A stretch of 64,000 nucleotides of DNA from Scortum barcoo (Eukaryota > Chordata > Actinopteri > Centrarchiformes > Terapontidae): contig CM041531.1 in NCBI GenBank assembly GCA_023238725.1, positions 5,914,354-5,978,353 on the forward strand, given 5' to 3'. The notes under the pieces were generated by a model that saw only the letters and a program-made list of their open reading frames with translations, had not been told where the DNA came from and made no database searches. Below are positions 1 through 13,151 of the stretch, in pieces. Position 1 is the stretch's first letter, and the number at the start of each line of letters is the position of its first letter. The position numbers and the translations under genes were made by a program.

Positions 1-628
1 TAAGCTGACGCCAATGTTTTAATTCAGAGAATTATGCTGCAAAGCGTCTTTCGAAAGCGTGTGTTCGCGACAGAGGCGGTTTGCTTTAACTTCAATCCGC
101 AGGAGACTGTTTTTGTGTTTTAACTGGAACAAGGAAGAACAATGAAGCAGGTCTAAATGAGGCCGCAAGCTCTGGGGGGGAAACTCCTGTGATCAATAAT
201 GTGTCTGGCTGGTGTGGAGAGAGATTTAAAGAGAAAGGAGGGCTCTGGCTCTACTGGGAGGTGTTTAAACCTCTGAGACGTACTATCACAGTCAGAAGAC
301 TATTAGATAATAGTGTACGACCTTTTGAGTTTTTATTACAGTGGAGGCAGTACAGTCGCTGCCATCACGTTAAAAAAAGGAAACCATTTTACAGTCCCAT
401 AGTGGAATTTGCAATATAATATGATTTATAAACATAGTATGGTTTTAAATTTATGGTTTTAAATGTATGGTTTTAACATGAATGTATTAAGACATGAATA
501 ACTTAATAAAAATAAACTAGACACTAGATGACCAAATGTACATGGACGCTCTTGGATATTATTCTGGATGTTTCGTCTGAGGCTCCAATTAAGGAACATC
601 TTGATTAGAGTGTACTTTGTCTGACCTC
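1..628. other. noncoding intergenic DNA with a small tandem repeat
   Basis: No gene is recognisable. A three-unit, 14-bp tandem repeat based on TATGGTTTTAAAT lies at 438-477. The rest is unremarkable A+T-rich DNA. Confidence 0.6.
438..477. repeat. 14-bp tandem repeat, about 3 copies
   Basis: The unit TATGGTTTTAAAT(T/G) occurs at 438-451 and 452-465, and partly at 466-477. It is a minor local tandem duplication. Confidence 0.8.
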
Positions 629-870
629 ACTCACATTCAACACCTTTGGGATGAACAGGGAGGTCAACTGTGAGCCAGACCTTATCACCCGACATCAGTG
701 TCTGACCTCCCTGATGCTCTTGTGGCTGAATGTGACCAAATCCCCGCCCAGCCATCGTACAAAATCTTGTGAATAGCCTTAAATGGGAAGAGTGGAAGCT
801 GTTTTAGCAGATTCAATTTGAACATCATGTAATGTGTGTGTGTATCCACATACTTTTGGCCATACAGTGC
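629..870 (+). mobile_element. Tc1-like DNA transposon relic: transposase C-terminus and right end
   Basis: Reading the + strand from about 632 gives HLWDEQGGQ, a stop, then ARPYHPTSVSDLPDALVAE. This is the decayed C-terminal part of a Tc1-like transposase (intact copies read roughly HLWDELE...ARP...TSVSDLTNALL). It is followed by ATCCACATACTTTTGGCCAT at about 843-862, the characteristic terminal sequence of this fish Tc1 group. Stops interrupt the frame, and no matching left inverted repeat is visible upstream, so the copy is 5'-truncated and inactive. The family assignment is from memory of fish Tc1 consensus sequences. Confidence 0.75.
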
Positions 871-1214
871 GCTTGATATTTGATATTTTTTGCAGCTCTG
901 GGTATTGAGGATCATTTCATTAGACACTGATATAAGCACACAAAAAATAGCAGTAATTCTATATAAAGCAGCATGCAATATTTATCACAATTTCTTTCCC
1001 AGCCTTGGTAAAGTACAAAGTCTTGAAGGGAGACAGTGAAAATTCATAATATGCTGCGTAAGACCCTTACAAGTTATTAGACTTATCAAGGTGGAATCTA
1101 ATTTAGATTAAGTGTGGGTACTGCATATTGGATTTTTGGATGGAACAAAATAATACATTTGAAAGTAATGAAACAGAAATCTGGAACCTTTGCATCATCC
1201 CCCATTTCCCCAGA

Positions 1215-1242
1215 AGCAGCAGCAGCAGCAGCAGCAGCAGAG
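1215..1242. repeat. (CAG)8 trinucleotide microsatellite
   Basis: Eight uninterrupted CAG units run from 1217 to 1240. They fall inside open frames on both strands (alanine-rich on +, cysteine-rich on -), but neither frame resembles a protein, so the repeat is treated as noncoding. Confidence 0.9.
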
Positions 1243-4200
1243 CTTGGTAACGTCCAGCCCCTCGAGTGTCACTGGCAGCCCCCGTCTCCCTGCGCTCTCA
1301 CAGGACAACATCAGGCCAAACTGACTTTGAGGTTCAGGCCAGGACACAGACGGGATGCCAAGCTGGGCACCTGCCATTACAAACCTTATCTCTCTCTCTG
1401 GCATCTCTCTCTTCACCTTCTCCCCCTTTTTTTTTATTCTAGCGAAGTTTCCTTCCAGATATTTTTTGGGTGATCATTATACTGAATTGGCAAAGTTGGA
1501 CAGCTGCAAAATTTGATTAAATTCCCCTCCAGTTTTTTTTCTTTTTTACATTTCCTTGGAGCATTAAAATTATATTTTCTACTAAACAAATTCTAGTATT
1601 AATAGCAGTAGAAATCAATTTCTTTAATAACTAATGCAGGCCTGGTTTAACCATCCAAAATAAGTCTTGTCTTTGTGCAACAGTATGAAAGTGACTAAAT
1701 GTCCTGACATGTTGTTGGTACAATATCAGTCCACTGCATCCCGCCACAAACCTGCTGTTGTTTTAGTGTGTTTAGTGTGTGTTTATGTGTCAATCACAAT
1801 GTCTCTAGCTTATGCCCAGCATGAGCTGACAGCAAGTCAGTTAAAGGAATGGATGCCATTTTGGCTTTCATAACAGAGCATTACAGTACGACACCAGACC
1901 ATCTGCAGAAAACTACTGTCTAACTGTGCAAAGGTTATAAACACAGCTTCATCTATTATTTCTGATGTGTGACAACCATTTAAAGACCTTTAGTCACTTG
2001 TACTTCTTCTCTCTGATAATATGCTAAATATTATCTTGCTCCAAAATGTAACTTACATGCTGAATGACCCTGCAAACTATAAAGATGCACGTTAAACATT
2101 GCACGTTCCTGTTCATGTTCCTCAAAACTGCTTCTCCCACTATAGTTTAGGTGCCAGTGCCAACCATCTCATTATGTTGCCAATTGTGAGCATGTAAAAA
2201 TGCCAATGTTGGCAGTTAGCATTTGCTATTGGCTGAAAAATGTGGCAAGAGTGGGAAATGCACAAAGAAAGAGGCATGTTTAGCATTGGCTGAGGTGAAG
2301 TACTCAGGAGGGCTGGTTGAAGTGGGTGTTACCATTTAGAAGAAACTGTTGTGGCAAGTGATTAAGAATCAGCTGGAATCAAAGCAACCAGGCGGTCATC
2401 TGGGTTGTCAACGTTGATGGCACTCACATTTGTTTCCTGCTCTGGGTCATGCAGGTCTGTGAAGGTAGGCTGCCTCGAACCAATCGCCCTCCCAGATTTA
2501 TTGGGTGACACGCTGCAGTCTTACCTCGCAGTTGGAGGAAGGAGAGCCCTACTGGACTGTGACAGCTGATGTGTCGATGCTTTTAGTAATGGCGCTAAAA
2601 AAACAGGACCACTGACACACTGAACTGCAAGATGAGTTTTTGCACCATCCTTGAAAAATTAAGTCATTCGATACTGTTAAAAACACACCTATTCATTATA
2701 GAATTTAAGGTCATATTTTGTTGATTGAATGACTGTATTTTTGCTCATGGGTTGTATACAGTGGTAAATGAGAAAAAGTTTAGCACACAGGATCTCACCT
2801 AGATTTGGAATAATCATGGATTTCTTTGTTATTTGAAGCTGAATCACATTTGAAGTTGTTGTCACATGAGTTGTCATGGTTAACCCCAAGTCTTATAGAC
2901 TGGATGAAATAAATCCTGTGCAAAATTTCAGACATTGGCGACTCTGAAAGTATAGTCAACAATGTATGTGAGGCTTGTTTTTGGTCACACAGCTTCATAA
3001 TGATAAGCCAGAGCAGCTCTAATATTCCCATACTGATAGGAGATATGCGACTACGTACATATTACCATGAGTGTCCCATTTGTACAGTCAGCCCCTAAAT
3101 TTTAAACCACGAGGACATGAGCAGACGTTGTTGTCATGTGCACCTTAACTGCTATGTAGATAAAGTACTACATCGGGAACGTTTTGGGGGTCAGGAACTC
3201 CAGCCCGGGAATCAAAGCTGCCATGATCCTGCAGTTGAAATGCAGGCAAAGTTCTCGTGTTATGAGAAATGTTCATTATTTATGAGAGCAGAGGTATACA
3301 GAGCAGCTGTAGCAGAGGCAGCTTTTGTATTACTTTATAAAGCACTTTGTGTAATTAGTTAAGATCTTTGGCAGAAATTACTGAGCTTGATGTGCAGGTA
3401 CACTTTTATCACCATCCCCTGGACAGCTTTGACACATCATCCAAGGAGGGTGATAATGAGGATGAATTTAAATTCCTCTATAGGTTCTTTTTTAAATAAA
3501 GCCCATCACTAGCATTTTGAAATATTCAACAGCTGAAAATTAATTTAACAGATAATGAGTTGTTAATCACGGCAGCTCTGGGTGTTTAATCTATCCACAG
3601 CAAAGAGAGTATTCACCTGAAGTTCCCCAGAGAAAAAAGAGGCTTCTTACAATGACTTTTTTTCAGAGGTGGGTGAGCAGCTTAGTCTCATTCGTTCCTC
3701 TGAGAAGGCCATTTCTTTCCTACCCGTCTTTTCTTAACTTAAGCCTGTAAAGTTTGTGCAATAACTCTCAAAGGAAACCTCAGTATTTTGCCTCCCAATA
3801 AAACCTTTATCAGTCTTATTACAGGAGTCCCAGTTGCTTCAGAAAACAAGGCCTGCCATGAGTGACGGCTGATTTTTCTGGTGTGATCTGTGGGATGGCA
3901 GGGTCTTGTCACGAAGCTGCCATTCCCAACGAGGAGGTGCTGTCCCTTTTTAATTATGCTTAATCCAAGGAAAATCTCGCCAGTCATCTCACACATGTCA
4001 CACCGGGCAACTAAACGTGGTCGTCCTTTCAACAGGAGAGTCATTCAGTTGTCAGACATCACTTGTGCTGGAATCCATCTGCGTATTTCTGTTCAAACCA
4101 CTCAGCTGTCACCCTGTTTACCACAGTCTGATTCTGTGCTGCTGCAGAGGGAACAAAAACACATTTTCAGAGACCCGGGTAGCGAGATGGGGAGAAATGA

Positions 4201-5259
4201 AAATGTACATGAGAAAGGAAAGGCAAATTCATCTTTTGATGTGACGTAGGCGCACTGGCAGGAGCAGGAGAGACCCACCATTGGGCGGTTAATGGGAGAG
4301 AGGTGACAAAACTGAGTGCTATGACACGTTATATTGAAACTATGATGAGAAAAAAACCCCACCAAATTATGGTTGAATTCAAACGACATTATGATAGATA
4401 GATAGGAAAGATTATAAAATAGACTGGGTTGTCGCAAGGTTAAATGATAATTCTAGTTTGTGACATTTTAGGTTTTATTTTTGTGAGCACATGAGCAGTC
4501 AGACGGATCAGGCAGGTTGTAAACAAGCCACCATTTTAGCCCTGTTATCCAAACCACTTTATGAGGAGGCTGAAATGACCTGAAATTCTGGTAGTAATCG
4601 CTCATTTGCACAGGAAAACGTTGCACTGGCAAAACTATGTTGGGTATGGAAGGTCAGTGTTGAACCAAGATGTCAGACCTGAATATTTGACTACTCCAGG
4701 TACTTGCTAACCTGTCAGGTGCTTAGCGCCTCATAATGAGTGAGTTCGAAATAAAAGTCTGCAGTCTCAGTCAATTAACCAGTCAAGGCATCCTTTTGTT
4801 GGACATTGAGGACTGCAGTAATAGCAAAAATAGCCACATTTTATTCTGATTCTTTTGTGGGTTTTATTTTGGAAATCTCTTGCTCATCCTGAAACGACAA
4901 CAACGTCTGCTGATGTCTGCATTTGGGCGGTGGTAAATCGGCGCCTTGACAGATGTCACTGTAGTGATGAATGCCTTCATGGCAGAGTAAGACATGAGGG
5001 GCTTTGCTCTTTTCTTCTCTGTGGATGCCATGGCAACGCAGACAGAGCGGTGTGTGTGCGTGACCTGCCCACCTTCCCCCGAACGCTCGTCGACTTCCGT
5101 GTTCTGTCGCCGCGTCTGCCTGCTGGTCTGGGCTCTGCTGATACGCCAAATCTGCTCGTCTGCTCTGGCAGGGGAAAGCCTTTGATCCGCTAATAGTCAA
5201 TGACCAGAATCATGTATGCAGTTTGATGCAGTTCAAGGAGGACTTTGAAATCACTAGAC

Positions 5260-5293
5260 GTGTGTGTGTGTGTGTATGTGTATGTGTCTGTGA
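5260..5293. repeat. GT-rich imperfect microsatellite
   Basis: An alternating GT run with TATG interruptions. Confidence 0.8.
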
Positions 5294-8200
5294 GAGCTCT
5301 ACTTTTGAGTTTTGAGCCTCTGGATTGAACACAATTTCTGCAAATAATTACAAGGGTAAGGTCTATTTAAAAAAAAAAAAAAAGCATCACAAACACATAG
5401 CACATCATTGAAACAGATCCCAAATTAAAGCATATCTTTAAAAAAAATCCTTAAAATGGTCTTTAAACAGTCCACTAATCTCTGCAATCCTCTTTTCATA
5501 AACCTCCCTCTCTCGTCTATTCTCAGATATGCCCATTCCTCCAGCTGGAAATGCAGATATGTGTGCTAGGAAGTCTTTCATACATCTGCACACAGGCCAC
5601 TGCACATGGCATGATCACCGGAATCACCCACATATTTCTTATTTGCAGCCCAGGTGGTCTGACTTATATTAGTTACATTACTCATTACATTACTTTCAGT
5701 TAATCAGCCGAGCTCTGTCAAAGTAGGCCTTTAATGTCATCACTTTTAGTAATATGGAAACAAGGAGTATGTGAATGCCCCCCCCCAAAGAATTTTCAAA
5801 TAAAAGCAACTGCAGCACAACATTAACAAACTGGGTTATTATATTGTGGAGTTACAGGTAATGTTAAAGACAGAACAAGATGGAAAATACATTTCCCTCA
5901 TTCACAATCTCTCAATCGTGTGTCAGGGTGTATATTGTACAGTTGTCTTGTTACTTGCTTAAATGTGTCAAAATATTTTTTATACAAAATGTTATCAAAA
6001 GAAAACTGAACTGTAAAACTGAAAGAATAGTTTCGATGACTCATTGTGAGTGGTTATATTTTAGTGAAGTGAAGCTTTACAGTACATACACACAGCCTGA
6101 AACTAAGTTATGACAGATCTGTCAGCCGAGACCTGAGTCGCTTTTGTTTGTATTCCACCATCAATGTTTACCGAGGACATAAAAGAAAGCAGTAAGGGAG
6201 GTATACTTTATCTTATACAGTATATAATATACTCCAACATCAACAGCCAATAAGAGCAAAGAGAGACCATGGACCACCTCCTTTATCATTAAAGAAATAA
6301 TGGAAATAAATAAATATGGACATAACATCAGATAATTCTTAACTCATCAAAAGAATTTGATTTAAATCAAGGAGCTATTGATTCAAAATGTGAACTAAAT
6401 CTGCCACGTTGTCATTAGAAACTCCAAATGAGCCATGCTCGAACTGATACTTTGACAGGTGTCGCAAAAGTAGGGTTGCAGGTGGGCGGCAGCAGAGAGG
6501 TCAGAGACGAGGAGGTGTGCAGAACCTGTATTTCCGTCATCATGCGTCTCCCACGGCACTTCACAGCGTTTTCCTCCTGATAATCGAAAGGGGACAATTG
6601 TGCGACCTGGTGCTAGCAGGCAGCGGTACACCTACCAGGTATGAGGGACTTAAGACATCCAAGACATCTCTGTGGGAGAAATTAGTTGCTTTGAATTGAC
6701 AGTTCCACCTCTGTCGCCAATCTACCACAATAACCCTCCTTTTTCTTTCTCCCCCTCTCTCCCTCACTTACTCTGACTGATGGGAAATTGAATTGTGAAT
6801 CACCAGAGAGAACTTGTCTGTAAACACGTGAAGTCAGACAGCAATTCTACATATGTTCAACCCTTAGCTGAGGCAGCATGGGTTCATTTATTGATGGTGT
6901 GTCATTTTGTCATAATAAAAACTTCCGTATTGGGTTCATCCATATGGAGAGAGACAGAGGCTATCCAATTGCATTCATATATTCATGACCGGGGAAATGT
7001 GACAGGAAATTTTATTATTTCTCCCCAAGGATGAGCATCTGCATTTTGTATGCTTCAGCACACAGAGGAAGGGTGAGCGTTTCTCAGGAAGTAGTGGATA
7101 ATGAAATGTGAATAATGCGAACACAAGGTCTTAGATATATGTCTGATCACAACAACTCTTAGTCTGACTCCGAGCTGCTCTGCCTCTTTTCCTGCCGCCT
7201 GCCTCTCACCGAGTGAATCTCTTTATTTGGTCTGTGATGGCGCGTTCAGCACAGATATGTGCCATTCAAGAAGCACTGCTGTACATCTTAATGAAAAAAT
7301 GTCACTGTGATTCATTTGCAATTATTTATTTATTACTCATTTATAATGTACATTCCTCACTTTTATACATATATGCAATATAGATATAGATTATGCACCA
7401 ACCTAATACTCGAGAAATAAAAAAAGAAAAGCAAAAGAAAATCACATCTAATCTGAGAATCTTGTTTGATTTGGAAAATGATTCTTTTATTCAAAGGACA
7501 ATATGGAGCTTTGAAATGAGAAAATAATTATCCAATTAAATATAGTGTTGATCCAAGACTGTCATAATATCAGTGTCAATGTCATATTGATGGTGAGTAA
7601 TCTTATTAATAGCTTCTAATGCGGGGAAAAACAGGTGAATTACAAATGAACAAAGAAAATATTATTTACTATGACAGATGGGATCGCCTCCATAAAAAAA
7701 CAATAAAAAAAACCCTAAAAGATGGCACAATATTTCTTTCTCACTTTCTTACTCAGTGCTGCCACGGCTGGGTGGAAGCTATACTGCAGCAATAACGCTT
7801 CTTTCTTTCCAGTGATCATTGGTTGGTGATGGCAAAAATGAAACGAACAAATATTTTCTTGTATCTGGTATCTGGTCAGTGCTCCAGTCTCCAGTTAATA
7901 ACAGCATTTTGAGTTTGACCCAGACAGAAGCTGTTACCTTCTCTGGCCTACTCAGCTTCTGTGATCAAGGTGGAGGCACTGAAACCTTTAACAGTGGTAC
8001 AAAATCAAAGTGAGTACTGTGGCAAAACTTTGCTTACTTTGAGGACTGATGTTTTTCCCATCAGTGCTCACTCCTGCTGTGGAATTTGCTCGCTTGCTGT
8101 TGAAAATATTCAGTACTGCTGCAAAAATGAGCTTGACTTGACAAACAGCCCCTGTACATAAGCGATGTTCTTAACATTTCCTGTAACGACACTGTTCGCT

Positions 8201-11200
8201 GTACGCTGAAGCTTCCCAAAGATGCTGCTTTGATATCAATAGCATTATCACTAACTTTTTAGCCTGTGAATACTGTTATACTTATACTTTGCTGCCTGTG
8301 GAGATATATAATACTTATGTATGTCTGTTTTATTAAAGTGCATTATACATTAATTTAGTTCTTCACTTCATTCAGTTCTTATTTTTGCTACTTTTATTTT
8401 TGTTTATCCACTGAAAAAAAGTGAGTAGATTCAAAACAATTCTGAAGGTAAATACTAAATAATTTTGATAGACACTTAAGAATACCAGTCAATACCAACA
8501 CAACCTCACAGCTTTTCCTGTTTTGGTCTAAAAAGTGTGCAGTGCAACAGCTTGAAAGACAAAAGTCTAATACAGCTTGGTATGCACAGATTCAAATTTC
8601 CCAGCATTAACCCTAATAAATAGACCCAAATAGGCTATTTCAACTAGAAATTTGCTATTAGAAAATAAGTTGCAGTTTGTAGTATGTGTCAGAATTTCAA
8701 CATATTGAAAATGGTGTTGCAGCTCTTTCGCTTACTTCTATTTCCCACCTTCCTTTTATCTTTTACAGCTTTGTCATGTTTATGCTTTCCATATGTCAAA
8801 AAAAAGCTTTAATCATTCCCCTCATATTTCCTTTCATTTTCTTTCCTTCCTCGGTTAGTTTCTTAGGAGGTGTTACTTCCTCGAAATCAAAGCCTCAGCA
8901 GAAGTCTATTCCTTAATCAAATGAAAACACAGGGCTGCTTAGAGGGCACAAAGCTGCTTTTGCATCGTAATGAGCAGTTCACCTAAAGAACATGTGTCAC
9001 CATTAATGCTGTAATTGTTTGGAGAACATTTCCTCTCATGGCCTTTGCTAATTTCATGCATCCATCCAAGCGCTGCATTACACAAACAGTCAGCTCAGTG
9101 CAGTAAAAGCATGCAAGTGGATTTTTTTTTTTTTTGCATTTTTATTACTTATTTTATTTTTATTACTTTATTTCTTTCTTTCCCTTGCTTTGGCCCTCTT
9201 ACAATAAAACCATCTTAGATAAGTAGTGATTTCTTTGTCTTTATACTAGAGATTTTACTCTAATGGTCTATTAGTGAGCAATATCAGTGTAACAATGTAC
9301 ATTAGAGGTATATTTCCTGAAAAGGAGCAACGTCTCAGCTTGAGATCAAGCTGAAATGCAGATCTTCTCATTTCTATTCCGAAGTGGTGCTACTTTCTAT
9401 GGCTATAAAGCCAGGCCTGTTTTATCTAATGAGCATGGAGTAGTTAATTCTCTTCTGCTCCACAGCTCCTGGCAGGAGACAGTCTTGGAGGACAATTTGT
9501 TTACAAGGCAGGAGGTAATTGCAAGGTTCGACCTCTCCACTCAGCCAAGGAAATATCAAGGCTGGTTTTTGGAATCACTGAGAGGAAGCAGACAATTAGT
9601 CACCACTGAAAACACCTCTGGTGAGCACACCACGCTTTCTGCCTCAGAGCTGCCCAGCATATCCAGAGATACTCGGAGCTGAGTGGTGAGTGCGCAGGAT
9701 GCGTCCGCTTTTTGTTGCTCTGTAGAAGAATGATTTGATTAGCTCGGAGTTGGCCGTAAAGCAGGGCTGTCTGTGGACAACTGATCCATTTTTCTCCTTG
9801 TATAGTGTCCCGGCTGCTTTGTTGAAGCTCAAGCCACCACGCAGCATTGTCTGCTCCAACCGGGACAGATTAGAGCCCCATCACTCGGCTCTCTGTAGTA
9901 ACTCAAACCACAATCAAAGACATGAGGCTTGTGGTGTCTAAGAACTGGATTACTTTAATGTCAGCTGCACCTCCTTCTTTGGATTTGATCTTCTTTCTGC
10001 TAAACTAATTCATTAAATCATGTAAAAACACGTCCCTGTGTGACCACTTTATGTTCCTTTCTGCAGGAATACACAGATTTCTCAGCTCTTTGATCAACAT
10101 ACCATTTCATGTATCAAAGATTAGTAGCAGCTTGTGTTCAGTTTGGAAAACAAATCAAGCTGAACTGAAAACCACATGAAGTGGCTTTTTGAAATTACAT
10201 ATTTGTTAAAGCAGGTGATTATTTTAAAATTAAAATGTAAAAATGCTTGAGGAATTAATGAATGAAGGTCGGAAACCTAAAAGGTATGGATATAAAGTTT
10301 AAAATTTGCATCACATTTTCCATCTTACTTACTTTCTGCACATAAAATAGTATTATATACATTCTCTGTCCCTTTCTTTAGTGAGATTAGTTGATCTAGG
10401 ATATAAAGCTCATTGTGTTTTGGAAATTATGGGAGACATATTCATGGAACTTTTTTAAAACTTGAAATTACTTTTTCACAAAAATGTCTCTTCCGCGCCG
10501 CCTCTATTCCAGAGAAAATGCCCGCTGCTAATCTCCACATTTTCACTTTCTGTGCGCAGCAGTGAAGTGAAGCAAACAGAAGAGTGTGGACTCCTCATAC
10601 AATGGGGAGAACTAATCGACGGGGCCGAAATAAACCACTTTTTGCTTTTTAATAATGCCATTTTAAAGTAAATGTCTATTTGATTTGAACTCGTTTTCTA
10701 TATATATATATTTAATGATATTGAAAGTGAATGACAATTTATGGCAAATGATTAATAAGTGGAGATTTTAAAGGTAAAACGCTGGAGTGTTAAAAGCCTT
10801 CTTCTTCCAATTATCACATTATGACCACATTACTTATGACCTCGTTGACATAACGAAGTGATTGCTGCTCTCCTTGCTTTGGAAAGTGATGTTCAAGTAG
10901 ATCCAACTATCTGTCCAGATGCAGCATCTCCATATGTCAAGGCCAGATTCCCATAAAATTTGCTCTGAGAGTGTATCATTACAGGAGGATGAACTCGAGC
11001 GCTTTTGGTAAAATCAAACATACACGTACATCAATAATATCAAAACTTAATGAGCAGATTCCCATGAACCATGTTAGACAATCCTGAGCCCTCAGATTGC
11101 TTTGTGCATGGCATACAGCTAGAAGGGTCTCTGCTCTGCAATTTAGCAGCAAAACACTTAACTTGTATAAATTAACCACGTTAAAATAAAACGGATGTAA

Positions 11201-12487
11201 TTCGATTTCAAATAAAAACAATTCAAGCCTAACTATCCCAAGAGAAGATTCATAACTTCACATTGTATCCTCCAACACCAATAAAACCTTATTATCATCT
11301 CACACATCTCATATCACAGATTGTTCGAACCTGGCTTCATGCTGTCTCTTTCTGAGAACTGAGCTGCTTCTTCCTGCTTTTGTGATCAAATGATTAATAT
11401 GCCCTCCATCACTCTGCATCTACATGGAAAGTTGCAAGCACACACACATCCTAAGAAATCAATCGACCTATGCACTGCTATGAACCTGCCTCTTGGACTC
11501 TGGATAGCTTTTTTTTGCAGCGATAAGAAATATTCTCCTGCTGATCTGATGGAAATCTATATTCTCCAAGCTAAGTGCAATGACGTTCAGTCGATAGCAG
11601 TCAGCACCAGTTTTTCCACACAACACGAGATTTCTGCAGAGCCGTGATTGATCAGCGAGGCTGGATCTGCATCAGAGTTTAACATAATGAGCCCAGTCGT
11701 GGGAAGTCTGCGGCAGCGAACAACCACCACAAACTCTCACCAAACCTCGTAGATTGTTTTGTCTATAACTGCCTCTAGAGGAAGAAGTTTGTTTGAAGGA
11801 TTGCCAAACTCTGTTTTATTTAATTACCCAGTCAATGAGGATACCTTCAGTATAAACAGCTTCTCTTTTTTTTTTTTTTTTTTTCTGGGGCTGCTTTAAA
11901 AAACTGAAGTTAATTAATTTATCCTCTATTTGGTGCTCTTGTCTCCATTAACGCACACTTTCCCCTCCAGAAAAAATATTCAGTATTCAAATAAGAATTA
12001 AAACTTTTAATTTATCTTATAAAACCTCTCACCCTGCGCTCAGAGAGCTTGACTGAGTTAATTATGGCAGCAAATATGCCCTTGAAAAATTACTGTTGAG
12101 TCCAGTGATTATTCAAATGTTCACAATCATCTGCTTTGATTTGATAGTGTCTTTGCACATTGACTATGCATGTCCTTCTCTTCCATAATTGATTTGCTTG
12201 TAAACAGCTTATTAGTGCAAAGATTGCTTTAGGACTCAATAAACCCATCTCATTAGGAGGGAAATGCATTAGTGCTGATTAATATGAAGCTTGAATACTG
12301 ATGATGCTTCGTGCAGGAGCGCAGAGGAGTGTGAGGTGCTTCTTCTTCCTCGGAAAAAAACCTGCATAATCATCCTTTTATTTGAAACAAACAAACAATG
12401 CATTTTCAGCCCGCATGGAGCACCAGAAAGCATGTTAGCATCCATCTCAGCTGTTCGGTCCATCTGCGCACTCCCTTTGTCTCCAGC

Positions 12488-12495
12488 CACACACA

Positions 12496-12532
<37 letters not shown>
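12488..12532. repeat. (CA)n microsatellite
   Basis: A CA run, interrupted once by ATT near 12497-12499 and then continuous from 12500 to 12532. The long open frame crossing it owes its length to the repeat and is not considered a gene. Confidence 0.9.
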
Positions 12533-12536
<4 letters not shown>

Positions 12537-13034
12537 CAGTATGCCAATGGGCAGTGCTGGTGTGAGAATGCCATCTGTACTCACACCATCAGATCCGCCC
12601 TGGCGGCTGTCCACACCATGCCCTGCTTATTTATCACCGGCTGGCACATGGCGATGATGGTAATTGATTTTATTGAGGCCTCCCCTTCCCCTCAACACCT
12701 CACCACCACCCCCCCTTTCCCTTTTCTCCCAAACTCCTATGCCTCTCCACGGCAGTACCCTGCTGCCTCACCACAGCAGCTTTGCCAACTGCAAGATCTT
12801 TTTTTTAAATTCTTTTTCTCATCATGTGTCAAGAAGATGGGCTTGTGTTATTGTAAATGATGGGTTGTGGAGAGAATACATTGATAGCTGCGTTGTATTG
12901 CATGTGCAGTGGGGTGTGAGGCGCCGGTGCATACGGTGTGATTGTGCATTCAGGCTTAAGACTCTGTATATTCTGAAGGAAAATGAGAGTGATGGAGAGG
13001 AGTGCAGAGTGCTGCTGCTGTAGGACGGCCATCA

Positions 13035-13151
13035 CTGGTTCAAGCCGAAGGAACCAGGACGGTCAATAACACTTGATGACCGCCACAGAGGCTCCATGTT
13101 AGGGGCCTCATGGAGCCTGAGGAGACTCATTAGGAGTCAGGTACACTGACT
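13035..13151. other. cluster of four perfect short hairpins
   Basis: Four perfect inverted repeats follow one another within 117 bases. CTGGTTC/GAACCAG is at 13035-13041 and 13051-13057 (9-base loop). CGGTCA/TGACCG is at 13060-13065 and 13077-13082 (11-base loop). AGGCTCCATG/CATGGAGCCT is at 13089-13098 and 13109-13118 (10-base loop). AGTCAG/CTGACT is at 13135-13140 and 13146-13151 (5-base loop). The arms are directly visible; any function as structured RNA or as paired protein-binding sites is speculation. The stems do not fit a microRNA precursor or a tRNA. Confidence 0.6.

Larger units (their letters stand above)
871..12487. other. intergenic region, no recognised gene
   Basis: No exon of a known family was found on either strand in this 11.6 kb, and the open frames are short with random-looking composition. 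It contains a CAG microsatellite (1215-1242), a GT-rich tract (5260-5293), a poly-T tract at 9121-9135 and a longer one at 11866-11884. Several stretches look more like regulatory DNA than repeats, for example 9330-9660 and 11905-12290, with many TAAT cores, but this cannot be established from one sequence. Confidence 0.55.

Noticed and set aside
2400..2590. Frame containing VDGTHI, recalling the PIF/Harbinger nuclease block
   Set aside because: Only six residues match; the following conserved transposase motifs are missing and stops intervene, so it is probably chance.
4841..5200. Overlapping 119- and 112-codon frames on opposite strands
   Set aside because: Open frames on both strands in a locally G+C-richer patch; neither translation shows a known motif or a plausible exon boundary.
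9520..9532. GGTTCGACCTC, similar to a tRNA B box
   Set aside because: No A box at the right distance and no cloverleaf pairing, so no tRNA gene or tRNA-derived SINE is supported.
12291..12860. 189-codon open frame, one of the longest in the window
   Set aside because: Its length comes from a CA microsatellite giving a Thr-His run and from low-complexity C-rich sequence; there is no domain, start context or splice support.
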